The notes below the pieces were generated by a model. The model had not been told where the DNA came from. It saw nothing but the letters and a program-made list of their open reading frames with translations, and did not search any database. From Pseudomonas profundi (lineage in GTDB: Bacteria > Pseudomonadota > Gammaproteobacteria > Pseudomonadales > Pseudomonadaceae), in assembly GCF_008638305.1 (NCBI RefSeq), contig NZ_VTPZ01000009.1, forward strand, positions 1-64,000: DNA of 64,000 bases. Reading direction: 5' to 3'. Below, one piece after another: positions 37,064 through 46,473 of the stretch (position 1 is the stretch's first letter; the number at the start of each line of letters is the position of its first letter). The position numbers and the translations under genes were made by a program.

Positions 37064-38044
37064 TTATTGCGTCAGCCCAAACTCGGAAGCCAGTTGCTTG
37101 TAATCGGCGACCTGTTGCTTGACGTAGGTATCCAGCTCGTCCCCGGTCATGGAGAAGGGAAAGAGCTCGCGCTGTTCGCGCAAGGTGGCGTAATCCTCGG
37201 AAGCGAGAATCTCTTCGAAGGTGCCTTTCCACCAGGCATAGTCTTCATCGCTGACGTCCGGACCCATATAGAAACCGCGAATCACCGGCCAGCTGACATC
37301 GTAGCCCTGCTCTTTGGCAGTGGGGATATCGGCAACCGAATCACCCGGCAGGCGCTCATCGGACAGCACCGCGAGGATGCGGATGCCACCGCTTTCAATG
37401 TGCGGTATGGAGTCGGAGATATCCGTGCTGGCAACGTGGATGTGACCGCCCAGCAATGAGGTGGCCAGCTCACCACCCCCTTCCATGGCGACATAACGCA
37501 GTTTGCGTGGATCAATGCCGGCAGTGCGCGCAACCAGCGCTGTCTGCATCCAGTCCTGGCTGCCAACGGTGCCGCCGGAGCCAATCACGACCTTGGAGGG
37601 GTCTTTCTTGATTGCTGCAATCAGATCATCCAGGGTTTTCAACTCGGAATCGGCGCGCACGGCGATGGCGCCGTAGCTGGAACCAACCGCCGCCAGCCAT
37701 TTCACGGCGTTCTCATCAAAGCGGCCAAACTTGCCCTGGGCCAGATTGAGCAGCGAGCCGCTGGAAAACGCGGTAATGGTGCCGCCTTCCGAAGCGCGCT
37801 GGGCGACCACCGCGTTATAGGCTACAGCGCCAATACCGCCGGGCATGTAGGTCACCCGCATCGGACGGCTGATCTTCTCGCTATCCAGCAGCGCGCTCTG
37901 CGCCAGTTTGCAGGTCAGGTCGAAACCGCCGCCGGGCGAAGCCGGAGCAATGCACTCGGGCCGGCTTGGCTCGTCGGCCAGTGTGTAGGTGGCAATGCCA
38001 AGGCAGGCAATGGCCAGCAAGGATGAACACAGAGCTGATTTCAT
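37064..38044 (-). CDS. tctC: Tricarboxylate-binding periplasmic protein TctC
   Basis: 326 residues. The signal peptide ends around YTLADE. The Bug-type fold follows: CIAPASPGGGFDLTCKLAQ with the PGGGxD ligand loop, then MPGGIGAVAYNAVV, and VIGSGGTVGSQDWMQTAL. It captures citrate or a similar acid for TctAB. The presence of GGFDLTCK favours tricarboxylates over general Bug proteins, but the ligand should be treated as probable. It is 62 bases from oprD. Confidence 0.93.
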   Translation of the reverse strand: MKSALCSSLLAIACLGIATYTLADEPSRPECIAPASPGGGFDLTCKLAQSALLDSEKISRPMRVTYMPGGIGAVAYNAVVAQRASEGGTITAFSSGSLLNLAQGKFGRFDENAVKWLAAVGSSYGAIAVRADSELKTLDDLIAAIKKDPSKVVIGSGGTVGSQDWMQTALVARTAGIDPRKLRYVAMEGGGELATSLLGGHIHVASTDISDSIPHIESGGIRILAVLSDERLPGDSVADIPTAKEQGYDVSWPVIRGFYMGPDVSDEDYAWWKGTFEEILASEDYATLREQRELFPFSMTGDELDTYVKQQVADYKQLASEFGLTQ

Positions 38045-38106
38045 GGGTGGTTCCTCTTGTTTCTTATTTTAGGCGATATCGCCGCAGTGATTCGCAGGAC
38101 TGCTGC

Positions 38107-39381
38107 TTACCAGATTGGCAGGCTGTAGCTGACAATCAGACGGTTCTCATCCACATCACGGGCATAGCTGGAACGATAAGACGCGTTGCGCCAGCGCAGA
38201 CCCAGGTTCTCCAGCGGTCCGTGCTGAATGACATATTGCAGTTCGGTATCGCGTTCCCAGTCCGAGCCTTCACCACCGGCGACCAGTTCAGCTTGATCGC
38301 CCTTGGTGTAACGGCTCATAAAGCTCAAGCCGGGCAGGCCCTGATCGGCAAAGTTGTAGTCATAACGGACTTGCGCTGAACGCTGACCGGCTTCGGCAAA
38401 GTCGTTGATCTGCACGAAGTTGGCCAGGTAGGGATTGCTGCCGTCGATATACGGGAAGGCGTTGTCGCCGCGCATTTTCTGCAGATTGAAACCGAAGCGA
38501 TGGCCGTTGATGGCATAGCTGAACAGACCCTGCCAGGCCTGGTTATCGATATCGCCAGCCTGGGCGGCGCCCTGCTCCTCGGAAACGGACACGCGCAGCT
38601 CAGACTTCAGGCTGCCCTCGCCCAGTGCCAACCGGTGGGTCAAGCCAATAAAATGTTGGCGGTAGATATCATCCAGTTGTGCCAGATGATAACTGCCCGC
38701 CAGGCTGGGTATGAACGTGTAGTCCAACCCAACCCAATCAAAATGGTCTGCCTCGAACGAGCCGCCGAAACGCTGGTTCTTGTTGTTCGAGGTGATGTCC
38801 TGGGCGTCAGTGGAGTTGCGGTCCTTGGCCTTGGTCAGGCGGCCAAGGCTGATGCTCAGGTCGTCGAATTCATTGATCGTCGCCATGCCGCCTTCGAAGG
38901 TCTGCGGCAGAATGCGGCTGGTGTTCGGGTTCAGCGTCGGTAGCTTGGGCAGCAGACTGCCGACCCGTAGTTGCGACTCGGAAATGCGCGCTTTGGCGGT
39001 CAGATTCAGTTGGCTGTATTCGTCGGCGGCGCGGCCGTCATCATGGGTGGGCAGCAGGCCGGTGCCGGTGCGATCCGGGCTGGAATCAAGCTTCAGGCCA
39101 AGCATCGCCTCTGCGTCCAGGCCAAAACCGACGGTGCCTGGGGTGAAGCCGGAGTTGACGTGCAGAATAAAACCCTGGGCCCACTCCTCGCGCTTGGATT
39201 GGCCATCGCCTTCGCGGAAGTCACGGTTGAAGTAGATATTACTGGTGCTCAGCTCGGCGCTGCTGTCTTCGACAAAACCCTCGGCCTGGGCGAAAGGCGC
39301 CAGCAACAGCGTGCCAGTGGCGAGGCCAGTAGCGAGCAGCGGGCAAGAGAAATGGCGGCGCCGACACGTAGGTACAGTCAT
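38107..39381 (-). CDS. OprD-family outer membrane porin (OpdH-like)
   Basis: 424 residues. The signal peptide ends at APFAQA, followed by EGFVEDSSAELSTSNIYFNRDFR, the standard OprD-family opening, and an 18-strand barrel with many aromatic-girdle residues. The C-terminus ends IVSYSLPIW. Being first in the tctCBA operon, it should be the outer-membrane channel for tricarboxylates, as OpdH is in P. aeruginosa. A perfect palindrome ggcgatatcgcc (38072-38083) lies between it and tctC and might affect differential expression. Confidence 0.92.
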   Translation of the reverse strand: MTVPTCRRRHFSCPLLATGLATGTLLLAPFAQAEGFVEDSSAELSTSNIYFNRDFREGDGQSKREEWAQGFILHVNSGFTPGTVGFGLDAEAMLGLKLDSSPDRTGTGLLPTHDDGRAADEYSQLNLTAKARISESQLRVGSLLPKLPTLNPNTSRILPQTFEGGMATINEFDDLSISLGRLTKAKDRNSTDAQDITSNNKNQRFGGSFEADHFDWVGLDYTFIPSLAGSYHLAQLDDIYRQHFIGLTHRLALGEGSLKSELRVSVSEEQGAAQAGDIDNQAWQGLFSYAINGHRFGFNLQKMRGDNAFPYIDGSNPYLANFVQINDFAEAGQRSAQVRYDYNFADQGLPGLSFMSRYTKGDQAELVAGGEGSDWERDTELQYVIQHGPLENLGLRWRNASYRSSYARDVDENRLIVSYSLPIW

Positions 39382-39455
39382 ACGGATACTCCGTTATTTT
39401 TTTTGTGTTTGTGGCGGTTGGTGCGTGATCGTCGAGCGATGCTAGTGCGTCAACC

Positions 39456-39471
39456 TTTCAGCAACCTTTCA
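39456..39471. promoter_or_regulatory. Candidate TctD boxes, porin/tctD intergenic region
   Basis: TTTCA occurs at 39456-39460 and 39467-39471, exactly 11 bases apart (cctttca gcaa cctttcatg). Such spacing is typical of OmpR-type regulators such as TctD. The site is 75-90 bases from the porin start and 87-102 from the tctD start. Confidence 0.5.
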
Positions 39472-39557
39472 TGCTTTCCGCCGGCAGTCGCGCGATGGCG
39501 GCCGCTGACCGGCGGTGTACACTGAACCCAACGGAACTTTTGCAAGAGAGAGCGGCA

Positions 39558-40226
39558 GTGCGAATCCTGCTAGTAGAAGACGACTCTGAACTGGCTGACA
39601 GCCTGGCTCGCGCACTCAAGAGCGCGGGTTGGACGGTAGATAGCCTGCACGACGGCGTGGCCGCCGACCTGGCCCTGCGCAGCGAGGATTACGCCCTGGC
39701 GATCCTGGATGTGGGCCTGCCCCGCCAGGATGGATTCGAGGTGCTACGCAAACTGCGCGAGCGCGGCCAGACGCTGGCGGTATTGATGCTCACTGCACGT
39801 AGCGAAGTAGCCGACCGGGTGCGTGGGCTGAATCTGGGCGCCGATGATTATCTCGCCAAACCCTTTGAGCTGAGCGAGCTGGAAGCCCGCGTTAATGCCC
39901 TGCTGCGCCGCAGCCTGATGGGCGGTGAACGCCAGCAGCAGTGTGGCGACCTGATTTATGACCTGAACGATCGACGCTTCAGCCTCTCTGGGCAGTCGCT
40001 ACCACTACCCTCACGCGAGCAGGCCGTGCTGGAAAACCTGATCGCCCGTCCCGGTCGGCTGATGAGCAAGGAACAGCTGGCTGGCAAGGTATTCGGGCTG
40101 GATCAGGACGCCAACCCCGAGGCGATTGAAATCTACATCTCACGCCTGCGCCGCAAGCTGGAAGGCAGCGGCGTGCGCATCGTCACCTTCCGCGGGCTGG
40201 GCTATCTGCTGGAAACCCAGGAATGA
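39558..40226 (+). CDS. tctD: Response regulator TctD (OmpR family)
   Basis: 222 residues. The receiver domain has the phosphorylation site D51 (AILDVGLPRQDGF), the acidic pair in LLVEDDSELADS and K101 in YLAKPFELSELEA. The C-terminal winged helix includes NPEAIEIYISRLRRKLEGSGV. It controls the tricarboxylate genes in response to TctE. Start is GTG at 39558 because RILLVEDD is the canonical opening and agagag lies upstream. It is divergent from the porin and overlaps tctE by 4 bases. Confidence 0.93.
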   Translation: MRILLVEDDSELADSLARALKSAGWTVDSLHDGVAADLALRSEDYALAILDVGLPRQDGFEVLRKLRERGQTLAVLMLTARSEVADRVRGLNLGADDYLAKPFELSELEARVNALLRRSLMGGERQQQCGDLIYDLNDRRFSLSGQSLPLPSREQAVLENLIARPGRLMSKEQLAGKVFGLDQDANPEAIEIYISRLRRKLEGSGVRIVTFRGLGYLLETQE

Positions 40227-41599
40227 AAGCCGCGGGCAGCCTGCGTGGCCGGCTACTATTGCGGTTGGCGCTGGTGCTCTCGCTCCTGTTGGTGCTGGGC
40301 AGCACGGCCTCCTATCTCAATGCGCGCCGCGCCGCTGATACCGCCTACGACCGCTCGCTGCTCTCCTCCGCCCGCACCATTGCCGAACGTTTGTACAACG
40401 ATGCAGGCGAGCTCTCGGTGGAAGTGCCCTATATAGCGCTCGACAACTTCGCCTACGACATCACCGGCCGCCTCTACTACCAGGTGCTCGACATGCAGGG
40501 TCGCTCGATATCCGGCTATGAAGATCTGCCAGCGGCCGACGACAGCATCGCCATGACAGACGACTACCCGGCGCTGGCACGCTTCTATGACGACGAATAC
40601 CGCAACGTGGGTGTACGACTGGTCAGCCTGTTGCAGCCGATCAGCGGCGCCAGCGTCCAGGGCATGGCAGAGATTCGCGTGGCGGAAACGCTGGAGGCCC
40701 GCGAGCGCATGGCGCGCGACCTGCTGCGCCAGTCGTTGACCAACCTGAGTGTGCTGGCCGCCAGCTCGCTACTGCTGGCCTGGTTGGCCATTACCGCAGC
40801 GCTGCGCCCGTTGCACCGCTTGCGCAACGAGGTGGCCGAGCGACGCAGCGATGATCTGCGGCCGATCAGCACCGGCGGCCTACAACGGGAGGTGGTGCCG
40901 TTGGTCGAGGCGATCAATCACTTTACTGGCCGACTGAAGGAGAACTTCGAGCGGCAGCGCGATTTCATTGCCGAGGCCTCGCATGAGTTGCGCACACCAC
41001 TGGCGGCGCTCAAGGCACGTATTGAATTGGGACTGCGCAGCGAGCGCTCGGCGGACTGGCACCAGGCCTTGCACGAGGCGCAGCACAGTACTGATCGCAC
41101 CATTCAGCTGGCCAACCGGCTGCTGTCGATGGCGCGTATCGAGCGCGGTGCGCGGGCTGTAGCAGAAGGCAGCGCCGAGCAGGTGCCGATGGCACCGCTA
41201 GTGCAGGAACTGGCCATGGCCATGGCGCCTTTGGCGCACAGCCAGGCAGTGGCGCTGGCGCTGGAAGTAGAAGCCGAATTTGCGGTCTGGGGCGAGCCGA
41301 CATTGCTGCAGGAACTGCTCGGCAATCTGATCGACAATGCCCTGCAGCATACGCCGCCAGGTGGCCAGATCATCCTGCGGTTGCGCGCCGATCAACTGCT
41401 GGAAGTGGAAGACAGCGGCCCCGGCATTCCGCCGGAAGAGCGTGCTCGTGTGTTCGAGCGTTTTTACCATCAGAGCAGTGCCGGGAGTGGGCTGGGCTTG
41501 TCGATTGTTGGCGAGATAGTGCGCGCCCATCGCGCTGAAATCAGCCTGCACGAGGCCAGCACAGGCGGCTTGTTGGTGCGGATCAGCTTTGCCAGCTGA
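40223..41599 (+). CDS. tctE: Sensor histidine kinase TctE
   Basis: 458 residues. Two helices (residues ~10-30 and ~165-190) flank a periplasmic sensor domain of about 130 residues that should detect the tricarboxylate. The phosphoacceptor is H254 in IAEASHELRTPLAALKA. The ATP-binding domain has LLGNLIDNALQHTPPGG, EDSGPGIPPEERARVFERF and GSGLGLSIVGEI. It pairs with TctD, whose gene overlaps its start. Confidence 0.93.
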   Translation: MKAAGSLRGRLLLRLALVLSLLLVLGSTASYLNARRAADTAYDRSLLSSARTIAERLYNDAGELSVEVPYIALDNFAYDITGRLYYQVLDMQGRSISGYEDLPAADDSIAMTDDYPALARFYDDEYRNVGVRLVSLLQPISGASVQGMAEIRVAETLEARERMARDLLRQSLTNLSVLAASSLLLAWLAITAALRPLHRLRNEVAERRSDDLRPISTGGLQREVVPLVEAINHFTGRLKENFERQRDFIAEASHELRTPLAALKARIELGLRSERSADWHQALHEAQHSTDRTIQLANRLLSMARIERGARAVAEGSAEQVPMAPLVQELAMAMAPLAHSQAVALALEVEAEFAVWGEPTLLQELLGNLIDNALQHTPPGGQIILRLRADQLLEVEDSGPGIPPEERARVFERFYHQSSAGSGLGLSIVGEIVRAHRAEISLHEASTGGLLVRISFAS

Positions 41600-41683
41600 G
41601 CCGCACCGAGCCCGGTTTCAGTTCAGCTAGCAACAAAAGCATCCGCGCGCCGCGCGCGGTCAGCTGCTCTCCTGTCCCTGAAA

Positions 41684-41710
41684 TTCATGTCAGGTTCATG
41701 AAAGCTTCAT
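41684..41710. promoter_or_regulatory. Candidate TctD boxes upstream of the CitMHS gene
   Basis: TTCAT occurs three times, at 41684, 41695 and 41706, with exact 11-base steps. The block ends 54 bases before the CitMHS start codon. The spacing and the sequence resemble the repeat at 39456-39471, suggesting that TctD also controls this transporter. Confidence 0.5.
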
Positions 41711-41764
41711 TCCTTACACTCCGCGCCCAGCTTCAAACACCTAAAAAGAAGAGGAGGTAACGGC

Positions 41765-43078
41765 ATGCTGACCCTGATCGGCCTGTTGACCATCGGCAGC
41801 CTGGTAGTTTTGCTACTGGTTGGGCGTATGTCCCCTGTCCTGCCACTGATAGTAGTTCCGCTGTTCGGCGCACTTTTTGCGGGCTTCGGGCCGGAGGCCA
41901 TATCAGGCTTCTATACCGAAGGCCTGGAACGTGTCATATCCATCGCCACCATGTTCGTGTTTGCCATCAGTTTTTTCGGCGTGCTGCAGGATACCGGGCT
42001 GTTTCGTCCCATTATCAATGCAATGGTGAAAGTCACACGGGGCAACGTGATAGCCGTGACCGTGGCCACGGCAGTCATCGGCATGCTGGCTCATCTGGAC
42101 GGCGCGGGCGCGACCACCTTTCTGCTTACCGTGCCGGCACTATTGCCGTTGTACAAAGAGCTGCGTATGAGCCCGTACCTGATGTTGCTATTACTGGCCC
42201 TGGGCGCCGGCATTCTGAATATGGTGCCCTGGGCAGGACCGCTTGGGCGAGCTTCAGCAGTGACAGGCATCGACGTCACCGAGCTGTGGCACGGCCTGAT
42301 TCCGGTGCAGATCTTTGGTGCGGGTCTATTGGTGGCGATGGCCGTATTTCTCGGTTGGCGGGAACAACGCCGCATCGCGAACGCGGTCGTCAGCATCGAG
42401 CCGGACGAGACAGTAAGCACCTTTGAAGGACTGCAGACCCTGTCCAAGGAAGAACTGGCATTGCAGCGCCCCAAACGTATCTGGATCAACGCCCTGCTAT
42501 TGCTACTGGTGATCGTGGCACTGTTCTCCGGCGTACTCCCTGCTGGCTACGTCTTTATGATTGGCCTATCTGCGGCGCTGTTAATCAACTATCCGGGCGG
42601 CAAGGCGCAAATGGCACGCATGGCCGCACACGCACCCTCGGCCTTGAGCATGGGCATGATCATTCTGGCTGCGGGTTCGATGCTCGGGATATTCACTGGC
42701 ACGGGCATGCTCTCATCCATCGCCCAGGACCTGGTGCGCGTTTTACCGGAGTCGATGGTACCGATGCTGCATATTGTCCTGGGTCTGTTTGGCTTGCCCA
42801 TGGAGCTGGTGCTGAGCACCGACGCCTATTACTTCGGCCTGCTGCCAGTCACTCTTGAAGTCGTCGGCAGTCACGGCGTGGCACCTGCCGAAGTGGTCTA
42901 TGCACTAATCATCGGCAATATCATCGGCACCTTTATCAGCCCCTTCTCCCCAGCGCTCTGGTTAGCTCTGGGCCTCGCGGGACTGGACCTGGGACGGCAC
43001 ATTCGCTACTCGCTGTGGTTGATGTGGGGCTTCTCGCTGGTGCTGTTTATGGTGGCTTGGGGCATGGGGTTGTTTTAG
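41765..43078 (+). CDS. CitMHS family citrate:H+ symporter
   Basis: 437 residues, about 12 helices of the ion transporter superfamily. Typical segments are IGLLTIGSLVVLLLVGRMSPVLPLI, HLDGAGATTFLLTVPALLPLY and the C-terminal IIGTFISPFSPALWLALGLAGLDLGRHIRYS. Family members import citrate as a metal complex with protons. A very strong gaggaggt site precedes the ATG. It follows tctE by 165 bases and likely has its own TctD-responsive promoter, giving the cell two citrate uptake routes. Confidence 0.92.
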   Translation: MLTLIGLLTIGSLVVLLLVGRMSPVLPLIVVPLFGALFAGFGPEAISGFYTEGLERVISIATMFVFAISFFGVLQDTGLFRPIINAMVKVTRGNVIAVTVATAVIGMLAHLDGAGATTFLLTVPALLPLYKELRMSPYLMLLLLALGAGILNMVPWAGPLGRASAVTGIDVTELWHGLIPVQIFGAGLLVAMAVFLGWREQRRIANAVVSIEPDETVSTFEGLQTLSKEELALQRPKRIWINALLLLLVIVALFSGVLPAGYVFMIGLSAALLINYPGGKAQMARMAAHAPSALSMGMIILAAGSMLGIFTGTGMLSSIAQDLVRVLPESMVPMLHIVLGLFGLPMELVLSTDAYYFGLLPVTLEVVGSHGVAPAEVVYALIIGNIIGTFISPFSPALWLALGLAGLDLGRHIRYSLWLMWGFSLVLFMVAWGMGLF

Positions 43079-43131
43079 CGCTGCGCCCAGGGACGGGGCA
43101 TAACCTGATTTCTACGGAAAACGCATCTGTA

Positions 43132-43158
43132 CCGATTCGTTCGACTGGTGCGAATCGG
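43132..43158. terminator. Hairpin between convergent CitMHS and AraC genes
   Basis: ccgattcg (43132-43139) and cgaatcgg (43151-43158) form a perfect 8-bp stem with an 11-base loop, 2 bases from the AraC stop codon. No T-run, so it may only block or slow both transcripts. Confidence 0.4.
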
Positions 43159-43160
43159 CC

Positions 43161-44153
43161 TCAGCCGAACTCAATCCGGCCCTGCGATGTATCGCGATAA
43201 CGCGCTGGCGTCACGCCCTGCCAGCGCCGGAATGCGCGCACGAATGCGCCTTCATCCGAAAAGCCGAGCTGCTCGGCGATCTGCGCGACCCGTTGCTCTC
43301 CGCGCAGCGCGCGGCAGGCCATCTGCTGCAGTACACTTTCGCGCAGGCTTTTGAACGACAGTCCCTCCTGCGCGAGGCGGCGGTTGAGATGTCGGCCGCT
43401 TAATTCCAGTTCGGCTGCGACGCGTTCCTTGCCCCAACGCGGGTTTTGCCGAACCAGGCGCTGCACCGCGGCCGTCAGGCTGTGCTGGCCGAGCGTAACC
43501 AGGGTCTGATCGGCCAGTTGGCGCAGGTGTTCGCGCAGGGAACTGTTGGCCTGAATCAATGGTAGATGGAGCTGCTGCGCCGCAAACCCCAGGCTGTTAT
43601 GCGCCGCGTCAAAATGCAGCGGACAATCGATCAGTTGCGCATAGTCATCCAACCCGGTCAGTGGCGCATGGCTGAGCCAGAGGCCGGCGGCACGGAAGCG
43701 CCCGCCGGTGGCCCAGCGCGTGAGGTTGAGCTGGCTGGCAAGCACCGCTTCGACCCGCTCGGCCTGGCGTACGGAATAGTCCGGCTGATAATCGATAAAT
43801 ACTTGCTCACCGGCGTGGCGCACGCTGAATTCGCCGCCATCACCGATCACCGGGGCGTATTCAACCAACTCGTCCAGCGCCTCGCCAAGCGTGTCGGAGG
43901 TCACCAACAGCATGCCGGCGCTGTCCAGATGGCCAATCTGCATTTCCAGTCCCAGGCGCAGGCCAGCCAGAGGGTCAGCACTGGCTGCGCAAAAGGCTTC
44001 CCACAGCGCGCCCTGACGCGCCAGCGGTACGCGCTGATCCGGGCGCAGTTCTGCCAGCAATTCCGCCGGTAGCGCCAGGCCCTGACGTTCGGCCGCCTGC
44101 ACGATCGCCTGACTGTATAGCGGCGTGACGCTGTGTTCGGAAGTGTCGCCCAT
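43161..44153 (-). CDS. AraC family regulator with arabinose-binding-type N-terminus
   Basis: 330 residues. The N-terminal ~190 residues match the Arabinose_bd-type ligand domain found in OruR/ArgR-style regulators (DPLAGLRLGLEMQIGHLDSAGM). The C-terminal double helix-turn-helix includes RVAAELELSGRHLNRRLAQEG and VAQIAEQLGFSDEGAFVRAFRRW, ending GVTPARYR. The inducer is unknown. It is divergent from the FMO-BASS operon across 101 bases, so it probably controls that operon. The ATG at 44153 gives MGDTSEHSV; a longer start at 44207 overlaps the promoter region. Confidence 0.9.
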   Translation of the reverse strand: MGDTSEHSVTPLYSQAIVQAAERQGLALPAELLAELRPDQRVPLARQGALWEAFCAASADPLAGLRLGLEMQIGHLDSAGMLLVTSDTLGEALDELVEYAPVIGDGGEFSVRHAGEQVFIDYQPDYSVRQAERVEAVLASQLNLTRWATGGRFRAAGLWLSHAPLTGLDDYAQLIDCPLHFDAAHNSLGFAAQQLHLPLIQANSSLREHLRQLADQTLVTLGQHSLTAAVQRLVRQNPRWGKERVAAELELSGRHLNRRLAQEGLSFKSLRESVLQQMACRALRGEQRVAQIAEQLGFSDEGAFVRAFRRWQGVTPARYRDTSQGRIEFG

Positions 44154-44254
44154 GGCCTGAATTGCCGGTCCTTTGTCCTGTTTGGTGCGATACGCCGTGC
44201 AGCGCATCCCTTAGACTGGCAAGCATAACAACAAAGACTTCCGAGGTAGCATCC

Positions 44255-45583
44255 ATGTATGCCGTGATTGGCGCAGGTCCGATGGGCCTGGCCGCAGCCC
44301 GTAACCTTCAGAAATTCGGCATCCCCTTCACCGGGTTCGACCTGCACAGCGACGTTGGCGGATTATGGGACATCGATAACCCGCACAGCACCCTGTACGA
44401 GACCGCACACCTGATCTCCTCCAAGCGCATGACGGAGTTCAAGGAATTCCCGATGGCGGATGACGTCGCGCCCTATCCGCACCACAGTGCGCTGAAGACG
44501 TATTTCCAGGATTTCGCCAGCCATTTCGGACTGCGCCGCCACTATGAATTCAGTACCCGGGTGCTCAGCGTCGAACCCGCCGGCGCGCAATGGGAAGTGA
44601 CCACCGAGCGTGACGGCCAACAACAAGCGCGCCTGTTCGATGGGGTACTGATCGCCAACGGCACCCTGCACAAGCCGAACATGCCGGCGCTGGCCGGCGA
44701 TTTCGCCGGTGAGCTGATGCATTCCTCTGATTACCGCACGCCCGATGTGTTCAAGGGCAAGCGGGTGCTGATAGTCGGCTGCGGCAATTCCGGCGCCGAC
44801 ATCGCCGTGGATGCAGTCCACCACGCGCAGTCGGTGGATATCAGCCTGCGCCGCGGCTATTACTTCGTACCCAAGTTCATCAAGGGCCGCCCGGTCGACA
44901 CCCTGGGCGGTAAGATCGAGCTGCCGCGTGCGCTCAAGCAACGCGTCGATGGCGCGATGATCCGCATGGTTATCGGCAAGCCCTCGGACTACGGCCTGCC
45001 CGATCCGGACTATCGACTGTATGAATCCCACCCGGTGATCAACTCGCTGATCCTGCATCACCTTGGCCACGGAGATATCCACGCGCGACGCGATATCAGC
45101 AAGGTCAGCGACAAACAGGTCACCTTCACCGATGGTCAGAGCAAGGAATACGACCTGATCCTTATGTCCACCGGCTACCTGCTGGATTATCCCTTCATCA
45201 AGCGCCAGCATTTGAACTGGCCCGCCAACCAGGACGCACCGCAGCTGTACATGAACGTGTTCCACCCCGGGCACGACAATCTGTTCATGATGGGCATGAT
45301 CGAAGCCGCAGGGCTGGGTTGGGAGGGTCGTAATCAGCAGGCGCGGCTGGTGGCGCTGTATATCCGCCAGCGCCAGCAGAACGCGCAGCCTGCCAAGGCG
45401 TTCGACAAGATCAAGCGCGAGCGCGCCGGCGTGACGCTCGATGGCGGCTACGATTACATCAAGCTGCCGCGCATGGCCTATTACGTGAACAAGGATGAAT
45501 ACCTGAAGACGCTGGCCGAGCACATTACCGCTTTGCAGAGCGGGCTCAGCGTCGACGATGCCAAGCCGGTGCCCGCAGCGTGA
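44255..45583 (+). CDS. Flavin-containing monooxygenase
   Basis: 442 residues. FAD motif GAGPMGLAAARNL (residues 6-18) and NADPH motif VGCGNSGADIAVD flank the FMO fingerprint FAGELMHSSDY (FxGxxxHxxxY). The enzyme should oxygenate a soft nucleophile (N or S) or act as a Baeyer-Villiger-like oxygenase; substrate unknown. It is shorter than AlmA-type alkane oxygenases and does not look like them. Gaggtagc precedes the ATG at 44255. First gene of a translationally coupled FMO-BASS-epimerase operon. Confidence 0.88.
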   Translation: MYAVIGAGPMGLAAARNLQKFGIPFTGFDLHSDVGGLWDIDNPHSTLYETAHLISSKRMTEFKEFPMADDVAPYPHHSALKTYFQDFASHFGLRRHYEFSTRVLSVEPAGAQWEVTTERDGQQQARLFDGVLIANGTLHKPNMPALAGDFAGELMHSSDYRTPDVFKGKRVLIVGCGNSGADIAVDAVHHAQSVDISLRRGYYFVPKFIKGRPVDTLGGKIELPRALKQRVDGAMIRMVIGKPSDYGLPDPDYRLYESHPVINSLILHHLGHGDIHARRDISKVSDKQVTFTDGQSKEYDLILMSTGYLLDYPFIKRQHLNWPANQDAPQLYMNVFHPGHDNLFMMGMIEAAGLGWEGRNQQARLVALYIRQRQQNAQPAKAFDKIKRERAGVTLDGGYDYIKLPRMAYYVNKDEYLKTLAEHITALQSGLSVDDAKPVPAA

Positions 45584-46473
45584 GCGGCGCGCTGCCGATC
45601 CAGTTCGACCCGGCCAGTCTGATCCTGCTCAACATCATCATGGCGTGCATGATGTTCGGCGTATCGCTGAGCCTGCGCCTGGAAGACTTCAAGCGCATCG
45701 CTATGGCGCCCGTCGCGCCTCTGGCCGGGCTGTTCGCCCAGTTCCTGCTGCTGCCGCTGGCGACCTGTCTGTTCACCTGGGCATTGCAGATTGATGCCGA
45801 GTTGGCGCTGGGGATGATTCTGGTGGCCTCCTGTCCAGGCGGCAGCTTCTCCAACATCATGACCTGGCTGGCCCGCGGCAATGTTGCGGTGTCGGTCAGC
45901 ATGACGGCGGTGTCCAGCCTGGCCGCCACAGTGCTGACACCGTTGAACTTCGCCTTCTATGGCTGGCTCAACCCGCACACCCGCGAATACCTGACGCAGA
46001 TCACGCTGGAGCCGGGCGGCATTCTGTTGCTGGTGCTGCTGGTCCTGGCGCTCCCGCTGGTACTCGGGATGACGGTCGGACGTAGACTGCCAGGCCTGGT
46101 CGCCCGCAGCGAAAAACCCCTGCGCATCATCTCGCTGCTGGTATTTCTGGGCTTCGTCGCGATCGCCTTCACCAACAATTTCGGCCTGTTCCTCGAGCGC
46201 TTCCATAGCTTTTTCTGGCTGGTGGTCGCGCATAACCTGCTGGCCTTATCGCTGGGTTACGGTATGGGGCTGCTGCTCAAGCTACCCGTGGCGGACCGTC
46301 GAGCGGTGACCATGGAGGTCGGCATCCAGAACTCGGGGCTGGGCCTGGTCATTCTGTTCACCTTTTTTCCCGAAGCCGGGGGCATGATGTTGATTACTGC
46401 CTTCTGGGGCGTCTGGCATCTGGTGTCGGGCATCACTCTCTCGCAGATATGGGCGCGGACCGCACATGACTAA
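45580..46473 (+). CDS. BASS family bile acid:sodium symporter-like transporter
   Basis: 297 residues, about 9-10 helices. The BASS signature regions are LILLNIIMACMMFGVSLSLRLEDFKR, LILVASCPGGSFSNIMTWLARGN and MEVGIQNSGLGLVILF. Family members import organic anions with Na+ (bile acids, pantoate, pyruvate, others). GTG start overlaps the FMO stop codon. The FMO and oxidoreductase partners suggest uptake and oxidation of an organic acid or terpenoid/steroid-like compound; this is inference. Confidence 0.9.
   Translation: MSGALPIQFDPASLILLNIIMACMMFGVSLSLRLEDFKRIAMAPVAPLAGLFAQFLLLPLATCLFTWALQIDAELALGMILVASCPGGSFSNIMTWLARGNVAVSVSMTAVSSLAATVLTPLNFAFYGWLNPHTREYLTQITLEPGGILLLVLLVLALPLVLGMTVGRRLPGLVARSEKPLRIISLLVFLGFVAIAFTNNFGLFLERFHSFFWLVVAHNLLALSLGYGMGLLLKLPVADRRAVTMEVGIQNSGLGLVILFTFFPEAGGMMLITAFWGVWHLVSGITLSQIWARTAHD

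Noticed and set aside
45481..46233. A Gln-rich minus-strand protein opposite the BASS gene
   Set aside because: No homology character; antisense to a strongly supported transporter with overlapping neighbours.
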